Origin: Clostridium fessum
Lineage (GTDB): Bacteria > Bacillota > Clostridia > Lachnospirales > Lachnospiraceae
Direction of reading: 5' to 3'
Length of the DNA: 64,000 nucleotides
Assembly: GCF_003024715.1 (NCBI RefSeq)
Contig: NZ_PYLO01000006.1
Span: 1-64,000 of the forward strand
Position numbers and translations under genes: made by a program. Below the pieces are notes generated by a model. It did not search any database. It worked only from the letters and a program-made list of their open reading frames with translations, and had not been told where the DNA came from. Positions 33,803-42,391 of the stretch are shown piece by piece (within the stretch, counting starts at the first letter, position 1; the number at the start of each line of letters is the position of its first letter).

Positions 33803-34351
33803 TTATCCTTCCATCTGACGTCCCAGAAATCCGGCTGCCGTCGCTGCCAGCTTCATCTCCGCCCCTCCAAGCGCCTGCTTTGCCTCCCGGCTGAGGAGAA
33901 TCACCGCCCCGATGGCATCTCCCTCGCTCAAAATCGGCACAATCACCTCGGCGCTGCTCTCCTCCACCTCATCCGAGGTAATCGGGATAAATGCTTTTTC
34001 TCCCCGCGCCGCACAGATATTCTGACGTTCGGAGACTGCCAGCTCCAGCGCCCGGCTGATCGTCTTCTGGTAATATTCCTTCTTTGGTCCCCCGGATACC
34101 GCGATGATCTGATCCCGGTCCGCGATGCAGACCATCAGCCCCGTGGACTGCGCCATCGCCTCCGCGTACTGCACGGCAAATGCCGCCAGCTCCACCATCG
34201 GTGAATATTTTTTCAATATAATCTCGCCCTCGCGGTCCGTGAATATCTCAAGCGGCGTCCCTTCCCGAAGGCGCAGCGTCCGGCGTATCTCTTTCGGGAT
34301 GACAACGCGACCCAGATCATCGATTCTTCTCACAATTCCTGTAGCTTTCAT
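33803..34351 (-). CDS. spoVT: Stage V sporulation protein T
   Basis: A 182-residue transcription factor. The AbrB-type swapped-hairpin DNA-binding domain (MKATGIVRRIDDLGRVVIPK, then RTLRLREGTPLEIF) occupies about 1-50, and a GAF domain about 55-178 (IVPILSEGDAIGAVILLS). Standard length for SpoVT, which tunes sigma-G genes in the forespore. AGGAGG precedes the ATG by seven bases. A good sigma-G-like promoter lies 49 bp upstream, matching B. subtilis spoVT expression in the forespore. In Bacillus it is close to yabO/yabP; here nhaC and hup lie between. Confidence 0.95.
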   Translation of the reverse strand: MKATGIVRRIDDLGRVVIPKEIRRTLRLREGTPLEIFTDREGEIILKKYSPMVELAAFAVQYAEAMAQSTGLMVCIADRDQIIAVSGGPKKEYYQKTISRALELAVSERQNICAARGEKAFIPITSDEVEESSAEVIVPILSEGDAIGAVILLSREAKQALGGAEMKLAATAAGFLGRQMEG

Positions 34352-34399
34352 GATTCTTCCTCCTGCATACCACGTTTGCCATATCGTGTGTCTTATGGG

Positions 34400-34429
34400 T
34401 AGTATGTGGAAATGCAGGCGGATTATACA
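34400..34429 (-). promoter_or_regulatory. Sigma-G-like promoter of spoVT
   Basis: Minus strand: TGTATA (34429-34424), 17-bp spacer, CATACTA (34406-34400). The B. subtilis sigma-G consensus is about TGAATA-N17/18-CATACTA. Confidence 0.65.
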
Positions 34430-34476
34430 TCTGAAATGGTTCGTCCTAATTTTAGAACTGAAAATTTTTGCGTTTT

Positions 34477-35865
34477 TTATTCCTGCCGTTTCTTCGGATT
34501 CGGATTGATCGCCACACCGCGGTTGATGTCGCCCTGTAAATTCTTGCCGAACTGGTAATCATTACCCGGAAGAATCACATTGAGCAGAACGCCCGCAATC
34601 GCTGCGATCGCAAGGCCTGTCAGGGTAACCGAGGTTCCTGCCGCCTCAAAGGTCAGACCGCCGGAGAATCCCAGCCCGCAGACCAGAATTACCGCAGCGA
34701 TTACCAGGTTCCGGGATTTGGTTAAATCCACCTGGTTTTCGACCACGTTGCGGACACCGATCGCGGAGATCATACCGTATAGCATGAAACTAACGCCGCC
34801 GATGATGGCAGACGGCATCGAACCGATGACCTCTGCCATCTTCGGAATAAAGCTCAGAATCACCGCAAAGACAGCTGCAATCCGGATGACACGCGGGTCA
34901 TGAACACGGCTTAATTCCAGAACGCCCGTATTTTCACCGTAAGTCGTATTGGCAGGACCGCCAACGAGTGCCGACAGAGATGTTGCGATACCATCGCCGA
35001 CCAGCGTCCGGTGCAATCCCGGATCCGCAAGGAAATTTTCTCCGACCGTCGCGGAGATCGCCGACATATCGCCGATATGTTCCATCATCGTCGCAAGCGC
35101 AATCGGCGCCATTACCATGACCGCCGTCGGGTCAAATTTGCACAGCTGGAACGGAGGAAGTCCGACCCAGGAAGCCGTCGCTACCTCTGAGAAATTCAGG
35201 ATCGCACTTCCGTCCGGGTTTGTCATTCCCATCATCTGGAAGACTGCTGCCGCTGCATAGGAGATCACAACGCCCATCAGAATCGGAATGATCTTGAACA
35301 TTCCCTTGCCCCAGATATTAAAAACGATGATGGTTCCCAGCGCGATCAACGCAATCAGCCAGTTTGTCGATGCGTTGGCGATCGCGGACGGCGCCAGTGA
35401 AAGACCGATACAGATAATGATCGGACCTGTCACAACCGGCGGCAGATAGTGCATGACGCGCTCCACGCCTGCCAGCTTGATGATCAGCGCCAGAATCAGG
35501 TACAGTGCACCCGCTACCACGATACCGCCGCAGGCATATGGCAATTTCTCGCCCATCGTCATATCTGCAAAAATACCGCTGTCCAAGTTTGCCACCGTCG
35601 CAAATCCACCGAGGAATGCGAACGAGGAACCGAGGAACGCCGGGACTTTTAACTTAGAGCAGGCATGGAAAAACAGTGTTCCCAGACCCGCACACATCAG
35701 CGTTACCTGAATCGAAAGTCCCTCTCCCTCAAAATAGGTATTGACCAGAATCGGTACCAGGATCGTCGCGCCGAACATCGCGAACATATGCTGCAAACCT
35801 AAAAGCAGCATCTTCGGCAGACCCAGTGTTCTGGCGTCTTTAATGACCATGTCGTTTTCATTCAT
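34477..35865 (-). CDS. NCS2 family uracil/xanthine permease
   Basis: A 462-residue transporter with about fourteen membrane segments. NCS2 features: GLQHMFAMFGATILVPILVN at the start, the QH pair in the first helix, the substrate-site MEHIGDMSAISATVG (about 257-271), and NTTYGENTGVLELSRVHDPRV (about 296-316). Family members import uracil (UraA) or purines by proton symport; the NxxYGENxG pattern fits uracil permeases (UraA/PyrP) a little better. No purine riboswitch or PyrR attenuator is visible upstream. GGAGG lies about 12 bases before the ATG. A convenient second start is at residue 6. Confidence 0.9.
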   Translation of the reverse strand: MNENDMVIKDARTLGLPKMLLLGLQHMFAMFGATILVPILVNTYFEGEGLSIQVTLMCAGLGTLFFHACSKLKVPAFLGSSFAFLGGFATVANLDSGIFADMTMGEKLPYACGGIVVAGALYLILALIIKLAGVERVMHYLPPVVTGPIIICIGLSLAPSAIANASTNWLIALIALGTIIVFNIWGKGMFKIIPILMGVVISYAAAAVFQMMGMTNPDGSAILNFSEVATASWVGLPPFQLCKFDPTAVMVMAPIALATMMEHIGDMSAISATVGENFLADPGLHRTLVGDGIATSLSALVGGPANTTYGENTGVLELSRVHDPRVIRIAAVFAVILSFIPKMAEVIGSMPSAIIGGVSFMLYGMISAIGVRNVVENQVDLTKSRNLVIAAVILVCGLGFSGGLTFEAAGTSVTLTGLAIAAIAGVLLNVILPGNDYQFGKNLQGDINRGVAINPNPKKRQE

Positions 35866-35925
35866 TTTAGATAGATACCTCCAACAATTCCCTTCATTTT
35901 GTAATGTATATAATTTTCATTCTCC

Positions 35926-35954
35926 AGAATATCCTTTTTGGCTTCATTCGTCAA
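35926..35954 (-). promoter_or_regulatory. Promoter of the NCS2 permease gene
   Basis: Minus strand: TTGACG (35954-35949), 17-bp spacer, TATTCT (35931-35926). Confidence 0.6.
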
Positions 35955-36052
35955 CCTTTCTGCCGCGCTTGCTTCGATTTTCTGTAAACAAAACAAAGAA
36001 TGTGCCTTTTTGTGTAATGGGGAATTCCAAGGAATTTCCTATTGCACAAAAA

Positions 36053-36131
36053 AAGAGCTGTCCGACTTTCTCGTCATCAGACAGCTCTTTTATGAAATAT
36101 CCCGAAGTTTCACTATATAACCTCTCTTTCT
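36053..36131 (-). repeat. 78-nt element with heptapeptide frame and terminator, copy 2
   Basis: Same element as 33427-33507. SD AGAGAGG, GTG AAA CTT CGG GAT ATT TCA TAA (36113-36090; MKLRDIS), hairpin AGAGCTGTC (36088-36080)/GACAGCTCT (36062-36054), then TTTTTTTGT. The CGA/CGG difference from copy 1 is silent. A partial copy of the dispersed repeat (AAAGAATGTGCC and the palindrome GGAATTCC..GGAATTTCC) follows at 35990-36053. Confidence 0.7.
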
Positions 36132-36443
36132 TTTATATTTTGTTTTAAATGTGCTATGGACCTCTTCCTTTCATATGAATCTCCTCCTTTGATTACATGT
36201 ATCTATGTAAACTCTTTTAGAGATTGTATGATGATGGATTCCATCGATACCGATTTTTATCTTTTTATTTATTGGATAAATTCGGTTTTTAAAACCATGA
36301 TCATGTTTTTTAGTAACTAACTATCCCATTGGACTGTCCTCCTTGTTCCTTATTTCGTCCTAGAAACTATGGTAACCGTTTGTTGGGGTTATCTCTGTTT
36401 CTTTTGATGGTTTTATTTTACTAGATAATTTCCATTTTGTCAA
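36054..36443 (-). ncRNA. Orphan transcription unit with strong promoter and only tiny frames
   Basis: Minus strand: TTGACA (36443-36438), 17-bp spacer, TAAAAT (36420-36415), predicted start near 36408; transcription would end at the hairpin 36088-36054 with its T run, about 360 nt later. Inside are good ribosome sites before very short frames: AAGGAGG then ATG GGA TAG (about 36329), AAGGAGGAG then ATG..MKGRGP (about 36175-36155), and the MKLRDIS frame. It may be a regulatory RNA or a long leader of the NCS2 permease gene. No larger gene is present in 35866-36819. Confidence 0.45.
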
Positions 36444-36576
36444 GTATTATTTCTAATTATTTTTCATATTTTTCTTTATTTATCTGATTATATTTTTGTA
36501 ATTGTTGTGTATTTCTGTTTTATTTGCTCTGTTTCTAACTATTATTGCGCTTTACGATCGCAATTTCTTGTATTTC

Positions 36577-36745
36577 TTGTTTTATAGGGCGCAATTTCCT
36601 GTAAAATGAAGAAAGTCCCATGAACAAATCATGTGCCTTGACACATCCGGGCTTCTCGCACGGCCGCTTGCGGCATGTTTCTTCTTCGCGTGAGTACGCA
36701 TCCCGCAGAGCGTTTTGTCATAGGATGAAGCTTCCTATGACAAAA
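36577..36745. repeat. Dispersed structured repeat, second full copy
   Basis: TTTTATAGG...CCTGTAAAA (36580-36606), then ATGTGCCTTGACACAT (about 36631-36646), GGCCGCTTGCGGC, CTTCTTCGCGTGAG, CGCATCCCGCAGAGCG and the closing hairpin GTCATAGGA..TCCTATGAC (36717-36742). Order and spacing match 15521-15651. The short frame 36629-36889 read through it is not a gene. Confidence 0.7.
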
Positions 36746-36819
36746 AAGAACCACCCCAAAAGAATATGCCGATACCGAACTACCTCTTCTGGAAATGGTT
36801 CTATTTTCTTCTATCTTCC

Positions 36820-37395
36820 CTAGTGGAACTGGAACACGATTCCAGTCACAGCCGCCACCACGATGTAGAGGATCGGGTGCTTTTTCCATTTGACTAAGCC
36901 GTACCAGATCGCAAGTGCCAGTACGATCGCCTTCCAGTTGATGATGGAAAACAGCTTGGAAAGCACCAGGCTGCCATCCTCGCCGACATGGAGGAACGCT
37001 ATCTTTGCCACGCCGATACCGGCTGCCGCAATCAGGGCGGTAGATGCCGCGCGAAGTCCATAGAGCGCATTCTGTACGATCGCGGATGATTTAAATTTAT
37101 CGAGAATCTTCGAGATAATCACAATGATGATGACCGACGGAAGCACCAGTGAGAGTGGCGCTGCCAGTCCGCCGAGAATCCCCTTAATATGGAAGCCGAC
37201 GTAGGTCGCCATATTGACTCCCATCGGTCCCGGTGTGGACTCGGAGACAGCGATCATGTTGGAAATATCATTAAAGGTATACCATCCCGTCTCCTTGGAA
37301 ATATTGTAAAGGAACGGGAGGGTCGCCAGTCCGCCTCCGATCGCAAACAGTCCGCAGCAGAAGAAGCGGAAGCATAATTCAAGTATCAGCATCAT
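36820..37395 (-). CDS. chrA: Chromate transporter family protein, second subunit
   Basis: A 191-residue single-domain CHR protein with about six hydrophobic segments. The CHR motif FFCCGLFAIGGGLATLPFL (about 10-28) and the ESTPGPMGVNMATYVGF stretch (about 51-67) are clear. Short CHR proteins come as pairs encoded side by side and act together; long ones are fusions. Despite the name, the physiological substrate in gut anaerobes is unknown. Its ATG overlaps the stop of the first subunit by 4 bases (ATGA), so the two are co-translated. Confidence 0.9.
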   Translation of the reverse strand: MMLILELCFRFFCCGLFAIGGGLATLPFLYNISKETGWYTFNDISNMIAVSESTPGPMGVNMATYVGFHIKGILGGLAAPLSLVLPSVIIIVIISKILDKFKSSAIVQNALYGLRAASTALIAAAGIGVAKIAFLHVGEDGSLVLSKLFSIINWKAIVLALAIWYGLVKWKKHPILYIVVAAVTGIVFQFH

Positions 37396-37934
37396 TTCTT
37401 CTCCCCCTTTCCGCCCTTCAGTACAATCCCGATCGCACCCGCCACAACAACAAGAAGCGCTGGGGAAACCGATGTAAACAGTGCCAGTACAAACACAACC
37501 GCCGCAATCGCGATCGCCCCTTTATCAACCAGCGATTTCTTTGCCAGTTTGACAACCGCACTGCCGATCAGCACACAGACGCAGGCGCGGATGCCTGCAA
37601 AGGCGCTGCTCACAGCGCTAAGTTCAATAAAGTTCGAGATAAATGCCGCGATAATCATAATGATGACAAGCGACGGTGCAATGACTCCCAGCGTCGCCGC
37701 AATCGCCCCCGGAATCCCCCGATTCTTATAACCGACAAACGTCGCCGTGTTGACCGCGATGATACCCGGTGTACACTGACCAATCGCGTAGTAATCCATC
37801 AATTCTTCATCCGTCGCCCAATGGCGTCCATTGACTACCTCTTTCTGCAGCATCGGCAGCATCGCATATCCGCCGCCGAAGGTAAACCCTCCGATTCTGG
37901 CAAACGTCAGAAACATATCCAGCAGTTCTTTCAT
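37392..37934 (-). CDS. chrA: Chromate transporter family protein, first subunit
   Basis: A 180-residue single-domain CHR protein, paired with the gene that follows. Motifs: FARIGGFTFGGGYAMLPML (about 11-29), the IGQCTPGIIAVNTATFVGYK stretch (about 51-70) and four to six membrane segments. Expected to form a heterodimeric anion transporter with the second subunit. The 229-bp gap upstream is shared with the divergent LysR gene, an arrangement that usually means the regulator controls the transporter. GGAAGGG lies about ten bases before the ATG. Confidence 0.9.
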   Translation of the reverse strand: MKELLDMFLTFARIGGFTFGGGYAMLPMLQKEVVNGRHWATDEELMDYYAIGQCTPGIIAVNTATFVGYKNRGIPGAIAATLGVIAPSLVIIMIIAAFISNFIELSAVSSAFAGIRACVCVLIGSAVVKLAKKSLVDKGAIAIAAVVFVLALFTSVSPALLVVVAGAIGIVLKGGKGEKK

Positions 37935-38162
37935 TTCTGCCCACTCCCTTCCGTATTATCCCTACACTTTTATTTCTCTGGAATTTCCAGTATATACCTG
38001 CTTATGTATCATACCAGAATTCAAGGAGCCTGAAAAATACCATTCGGATATAGAATATATATCAGAAAAATATAGTTCGCCTGTTATTCTATCGGATTTT
38101 GTTATATAATATATCTGCCGTATACACAGTTTTACAACGAATCCGAACAGGAAGGAGCATTT

Positions 38163-39155
38163 ATGGAACTTCGCCAGTTATCCTACTTCACCACCATCGT
38201 CAACGAGGGAAATATTTCCCAGGCAGCCAAAAAACTGAATATCTCACAACCGCCGCTCAGCCACCAGATGAAGCTTCTGGAGGCAGAACTGGGTGTGACG
38301 CTATTTGAACGCGGTTCCCGCCGCATCCGACTGACACCTGCTGGAAAGACGTTCTACGACCGGGCGCTTGCGATCCTCGATCTGAGCCAGGCTGCCCGCA
38401 CGGAGCTGACTGCACAGAAACAGGAGATTCAGGGCGTTGTGCGCCTTGGCATCATCTCCTCCGCCGTCGAATTTGTGACCCGGCATTATCTTGCCCCATT
38501 CCGGCGATCCTATCCCAAAGCCCTGTTTGAACTCCATGAGTCCAATTCCTACCACCTGCTCGATCTGCTTCACTCCAACCAGATCGACCTCGCCGTGATC
38601 CGGACGCCATTTGCCAAAGCCGGGCTGGAGATGCAGACACTGCCGCCGGAGGCATTTCTGGCGATCGGGCGCGAAATGATCTGGAGCCATTACCAGGAAT
38701 GCCCGAATGCCCTTCTGACCGATATTCCTCCATCCGACACTGGTTCTGTGATTCAAAGTTCCCACCCTATGCCTGCATCCGACGCTTCCGAACCACAAAA
38801 AAGCCATACGCCCACATCTCTTCCCCTATCCGCCCTCACCCGCGCGCCGCTCATTCTTTACCGCCGCTGGCAGCCGCTGATTCTGGGATATTTTGAGGAA
38901 CAGGCGCTGGAACCGAACATCGTCTGCATTGCCGACGATGCCAGAACCGCCCTTTTATGGGCGTCCGAAGGGCTGGGCATCGCGCTCGCGCCTGAATCTG
39001 CCCTCTGTTTAAATTCCGATCCCGCCCTGATCCGCCGGATCATCACCCAGCCGCAGATCCACTCAAGTATCTGTCTGGTCAAACGGAAGGAACGGAGTTT
39101 ATCGCTGGTGGGGAATGCGTTTTTCCAAAGTTTCCATGCCACCGCTATTTCATAA
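38163..39155 (+). CDS. LysR family regulator, divergent from chromate transporters
   Basis: A 330-residue LTTR. The winged helix-turn-helix is at about 1-60 (MELRQLSYFTTIVNEGNISQ, then QPPLSHQMKLLEAELGVTLFER). The effector domain (about 90-325) carries an unusual Ser/Pro/Thr-rich insertion at about 195-235 (IQSSHPMPASDASEPQKSH), longer than the usual 290-310-residue protein. AGGAAGGAG lies before the ATG. A TATAAT lies at about 38104-38109. It probably senses the substrate of the adjacent transporter pair. After its stop the same frame continues with RGCGQSSAPAETTAAATDTP, an odd low-complexity segment discussed under findings. Confidence 0.9.
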   Translation: MELRQLSYFTTIVNEGNISQAAKKLNISQPPLSHQMKLLEAELGVTLFERGSRRIRLTPAGKTFYDRALAILDLSQAARTELTAQKQEIQGVVRLGIISSAVEFVTRHYLAPFRRSYPKALFELHESNSYHLLDLLHSNQIDLAVIRTPFAKAGLEMQTLPPEAFLAIGREMIWSHYQECPNALLTDIPPSDTGSVIQSSHPMPASDASEPQKSHTPTSLPLSALTRAPLILYRRWQPLILGYFEEQALEPNIVCIADDARTALLWASEGLGIALAPESALCLNSDPALIRRIITQPQIHSSICLVKRKERSLSLVGNAFFQSFHATAIS

Positions 39156-39255
39156 AGAGGATGCGGACAATCTTCTGCTCCGGCAGAAACAACCGCAGCT
39201 GCTACCGATACACCGGCGGAAGATACGACCGCTTCCTCCGATGAAACGAAAGAAA

Positions 39256-39297
39256 TCGGCAGTAAACGAACCAATTTTCGTTTACTGCCGATGCTTT
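39256..39297. terminator. Hairpin between lysR and the second nhaC
   Basis: ATCGGCAGTAAACGAA pairs with TTCGTTTACTGCCGAT around CCAATT. A near-perfect 16-bp stem between convergent genes; T runs are short on both sides. Confidence 0.7.
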
Positions 39298-40793
39298 TAC
39301 GCCTCTTTCGTCCCTTTATTCTTTCGATCCAGAATAACCAGAACCACAATCAGCGCTGCGAATCCCACGCCGGTTCCCACCCAGCCATTGGCGGTAATTC
39401 CGGCCGCCAGATAACCGAGGAAACAGCACGCCGCTACGCACAGCACATACGGGATCTGGGTCGATACGTGGTTGATGTGGTGGCACTGGGCGCCAGCCGA
39501 CGCAAGGATGGTCGTATCCGAGATCGGGGAAACATGGTCGCCGCAGACCGCACCTGCCAGAATCGAAGCCGTCACGATCGTAAGGCTGTTCATATTTTCA
39601 GCGCCAACCACCGCAAATGCAATCGGAAGCAGAATACCGAAGGTACCCCAGGACGTACCGGTCGAGAACGCCAGCCCCGCCGCGATGACGAACATCAGGG
39701 CCGGCATCAGGGAGCCGACCAGCGCATTGCCGCCCACTACCTCTTTGACATAGCCGCCGATGTTTAAGTAATCCGCACTGCAGATACCAGACAGAGTCCA
39801 GGCAAGGCACAGAATCATGATCGCCGGGATCATCGCCTTGACGCCGATCGTGAAGGATTCACAGAACTCATTGAACCGGATGACACGGCGGATCATGTAA
39901 AATGCAAAGATAAACACCAGTGTGAAGAAGGAACCAAGCACCAGGCTCAGTGCCGAATCACAGTTGGCGAACGCCTCGACCAGACCAACGCCGTCCAGGA
40001 TGCCGCCTGTATACAGCATACCGCTGACGCAGAACGCAATCAGAACCAGGATCGGAAGAATCAGATCGATAACCTTTCCGTTGCCGGAGATCTCCATCGC
40101 CTCCGCCTCGACCGTCGTCTCTTTTCCGGTCTTTTTCACCTGTTCTTCATAGCGTTTCATCGCCGCGAAATCAAAATCGCCTGCTACCAAAAAGAGCATG
40201 AAGCAGATCGTGAGAAGCGCATACAGATTAAACGGAATCGTGTGAAGGAACAGACTGAAGCCGTCCACTCCGCTGTCCTCCGGAAGCGAAGAACCGACCG
40301 CTGCCGCCCAGCTTGAGATCGGCGCGATGATACAGATCGGCGCCGCCGTCGCATCGATGATGTAGGCTAACTTCGCACGTGTGATCTTGTGCTTGTCCGT
40401 CACCGGACGCATAACCGTGCCGACGGTCAGGCAGTTAAAATAGTCATCCACGAAAATCAGCATTCCGAGGAACATGGTTGCAAACAGCGCGCCCTTCTTC
40501 GTGCGGATCGCGTGGGACGCCCACTCACCATAAGCCTTCGACGCACCAGACTTTGTGATCAGTGCTACCACGATGCCGAGAAATGCCAGGAAAAGCAGAA
40601 TGTTGACATTGCCCCCGATCTTCTCGCCCATGATCGCGATCATTGTTTCCACCGCATGAAGCGGATTTGGACCCGTAAATAAAAACGCGCCCGACATAAT
40701 ACCTATCAGCAGAGACAGGTACACCTCTTTCGTAATCAATGCAAGCGCAATGGCTACGATAGGCGGTATTAAAGAAAAAATCGTACCGCTCAT
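39297..40793 (-). CDS. nhaC: NhaC family Na+/H+ antiporter
   Basis: A 498-residue transporter with about twelve membrane segments. NhaC-type motifs: MLIFVDDYFNCLTVGTVMRP (about 112-131), DATAAPICIIAPISSWAA (about 147-164), STGTSWGTFGILLPIA (about 395-410) and CGDHVSPISDTTILASAGA (about 436-454). It differs from the first nhaC in this window in size and motifs and is of the more classical NhaC/MleN kind. A cytoplasmic acidic loop lies near 260-275. AAGGGGG is four bases before the chosen ATG; the frame extends 38 codons upstream without a ribosome site. Monocistronic. Confidence 0.9.
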   Translation of the reverse strand: MSGTIFSLIPPIVAIALALITKEVYLSLLIGIMSGAFLFTGPNPLHAVETMIAIMGEKIGGNVNILLFLAFLGIVVALITKSGASKAYGEWASHAIRTKKGALFATMFLGMLIFVDDYFNCLTVGTVMRPVTDKHKITRAKLAYIIDATAAPICIIAPISSWAAAVGSSLPEDSGVDGFSLFLHTIPFNLYALLTICFMLFLVAGDFDFAAMKRYEEQVKKTGKETTVEAEAMEISGNGKVIDLILPILVLIAFCVSGMLYTGGILDGVGLVEAFANCDSALSLVLGSFFTLVFIFAFYMIRRVIRFNEFCESFTIGVKAMIPAIMILCLAWTLSGICSADYLNIGGYVKEVVGGNALVGSLMPALMFVIAAGLAFSTGTSWGTFGILLPIAFAVVGAENMNSLTIVTASILAGAVCGDHVSPISDTTILASAGAQCHHINHVSTQIPYVLCVAACCFLGYLAAGITANGWVGTGVGFAALIVVLVILDRKNKGTKEA

Positions 40794-40869
40794 AATTACC
40801 CCCTTATGGATTATCTGTACACATTCGGGCAAATTCTGCCCGTTTTTGAGCACACTATATCTACATAAT

Positions 40870-40912
40870 AAATGTCCCCGGGCACTTTGTCCAGCGTCCG
40901 GGGACATTTTTT
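40870..40912. terminator. Hairpin between nhaC and spoVG
   Basis: AATGTCCCCG (40871-40880) pairs with CGGGGACATT (40899-40908), followed by TTTTT on the plus strand; on the minus strand ATTTATTA follows. It ends spoVG transcription and precedes the nhaC start. Confidence 0.7.
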
Positions 40913-40948
40913 CATATTTTCTCTCTTTTTACTTTCTTTTCCTGCTTT

Positions 40949-41233
40949 TTACTCTGCTTTCTCCAGCTCTGCCAGTTCCAGAGCTGTCGCCTCGTATTTG
41001 GCAAGAATGACATTTTGAATCATGTCTCTGGTTTCCGAATTAATCGGGTGGGCAATATCCCGGTATTCTCCATCCGCAGCCTTACGGCTCGGCATAGCAA
41101 TAAAAAGTCCTTTCTCTCCCTCAATAACCTTGATATCATGAACCACAAATTCATTGTCAAGTGTGATGGATACGATGGCTTTCATCTTACCTTCCTTCTC
41201 TATCCGCCGCACTCTTACGTCTGTAATCTGCAT
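40949..41233 (-). CDS. spoVG: Septation/sporulation regulator SpoVG
   Basis: A 94-residue nucleic-acid-binding protein: begins [11 protein letters not shown] and has the family pattern [20 protein letters not shown] (about 35-54) and [11 protein letters not shown] (about 60-70). SpoVG affects septation in B. subtilis and many genes in other Firmicutes. AAGGGG is nine bases before this ATG; the ATG two codons earlier is only three bases from it. It is 36 bases after glgD on the same strand. Confidence 0.95.
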   Translation of the reverse strand: MQITDVRVRRIEKEGKMKAIVSITLDNEFVVHDIKVIEGEKGLFIAMPSRKAADGEYRDIAHPINSETRDMIQNVILAKYEATALELAELEKAE

Positions 41234-41269
41234 ACCCATTTACCCCTTCCGTCTGTTCTTTGATGTACC

Positions 41270-42391
41270 CTATAATGTAAACCGCTCGTTCTTCTCAATG
41301 ACAATCTTTACATCTTCCGGCGTACCGATGTGCGTCGTGTTGGCACGGATCGTATCACGGCTCTCTACAATACAATTCTCAATCACTGTATTGTCCCCGA
41401 TGTAAACATCATTTAAAATAACAGAATTCCGGATGATACAGTTATTGCCTACATATACTTTCTTAAACAGAACCGAGTTCTCCACCGTACCATTTAAGAT
41501 ACAGCCGCTGGATACCAGGCTGTTCTTGACATTTGCACCCGGATTGTATTTTGCCGGCGGAAGATCATCTACCTTGGAGTAGATCTCCGGGTATTCCTTG
41601 AAGAAATAGTGGCGTACATCCGGTTTTAGGAAATCCATGTTCGTCTTGTAGTACGAATCAACCGAAGCGATGTTGCTCCAGTAAGTTCCTAACTTATACG
41701 CGTAAATGCGTTTGAGGTTCTTATATCTGACTAAAATATCGGTAACAAAATCATACCGATCCTCTGCTGCACAGCGCTCCAGAAGTTCGATGAGCTGACG
41801 GCGGCGGATTACATAGATACCGCAGGAGATCATGCTGGAGGTCGCCAGCATCGGTTTTTCCTCAAAATCTGTGATACGTCCGTCATCGTTTAACTTCACC
41901 AGACCGAAGCGGGTAACGTCCTCCTCCGGAGGCATCTCCTTGCATACTACGGTAATATCCGCTTTCTTTTCAATATGATACTCCAGTACCTTGCCGTAAT
42001 CCAATTTATAGACACAGTCGCCGCCTGCAATGACCACATACGGCTCATGACTTTTCTTTAAGAAATCGAGGTTCTGATACAGCGCATCTGCGGTACCGCG
42101 GTACCAGTCGCTGCTCTCTGCCGTGATCGTCGGTGTGAATACATACATGCCGCCCTGCTTACGTCCGAAATCCCACCACTTGGAAGAACTCAAGTGCTCA
42201 TTCAGGGAACGGGAGTTGTACTGCGTCAGTACCGCCACACTCTGGATGTGGGAATTGCTCATATTGCTCAGAGCAAAATCGACACTGCGGTAGCTGCCTG
42301 CGATAGGCATCGCTGCGATGGCTCTCTTATTGGATAATTCTCTCATTCTCTTGCTGTTGCCGCCAGCTAAAACAATCCCGATCGCTCTCAT
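41270..42391 (-). CDS. glgD: Glucose-1-phosphate adenylyltransferase subunit GlgD
   Basis: A 373-residue ADP-glucose pyrophosphorylase-like protein. The N-terminal nucleotidyltransferase start is [13 protein letters not shown] (about 8-20), which lacks the normal GGxGxRL lysine/arginine pattern of active subunits, as typical for GlgD; the C-terminal left-handed beta-helix is at about 280-365. In Firmicutes GlgD pairs with GlgC to form the active or better-regulated enzyme making ADP-glucose for glycogen. Its ATG overlaps the glgC stop by 4 bases (ATGA). Confidence 0.95.
   Translation of the reverse strand: MRAIGIVLAGGNSKRMRELSNKRAIAAMPIAGSYRSVDFALSNMSNSHIQSVAVLTQYNSRSLNEHLSSSKWWDFGRKQGGMYVFTPTITAESSDWYRGTADALYQNLDFLKKSHEPYVVIAGGDCVYKLDYGKVLEYHIEKKADITVVCKEMPPEEDVTRFGLVKLNDDGRITDFEEKPMLATSSMISCGIYVIRRRQLIELLERCAAEDRYDFVTDILVRYKNLKRIYAYKLGTYWSNIASVDSYYKTNMDFLKPDVRHYFFKEYPEIYSKVDDLPPAKYNPGANVKNSLVSSGCILNGTVENSVLFKKVYVGNNCIIRNSVILNDVYIGDNTVIENCIVESRDTIRANTTHIGTPEDVKIVIEKNERFTL

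Noticed and set aside
35866-36415. Purine riboswitch or PyrR attenuator before the NCS2 permease
   Set aside because: No purine-aptamer core and no PyrR anti-antiterminator sequence were found; only the repeat-borne hairpin is present.
37935-38162. Riboswitch between chrA and lysR
   Set aside because: The 229-bp gap is AT-rich without conserved stems; a LysR-type operator is more likely but no clear T-N11-A palindrome could be chosen.
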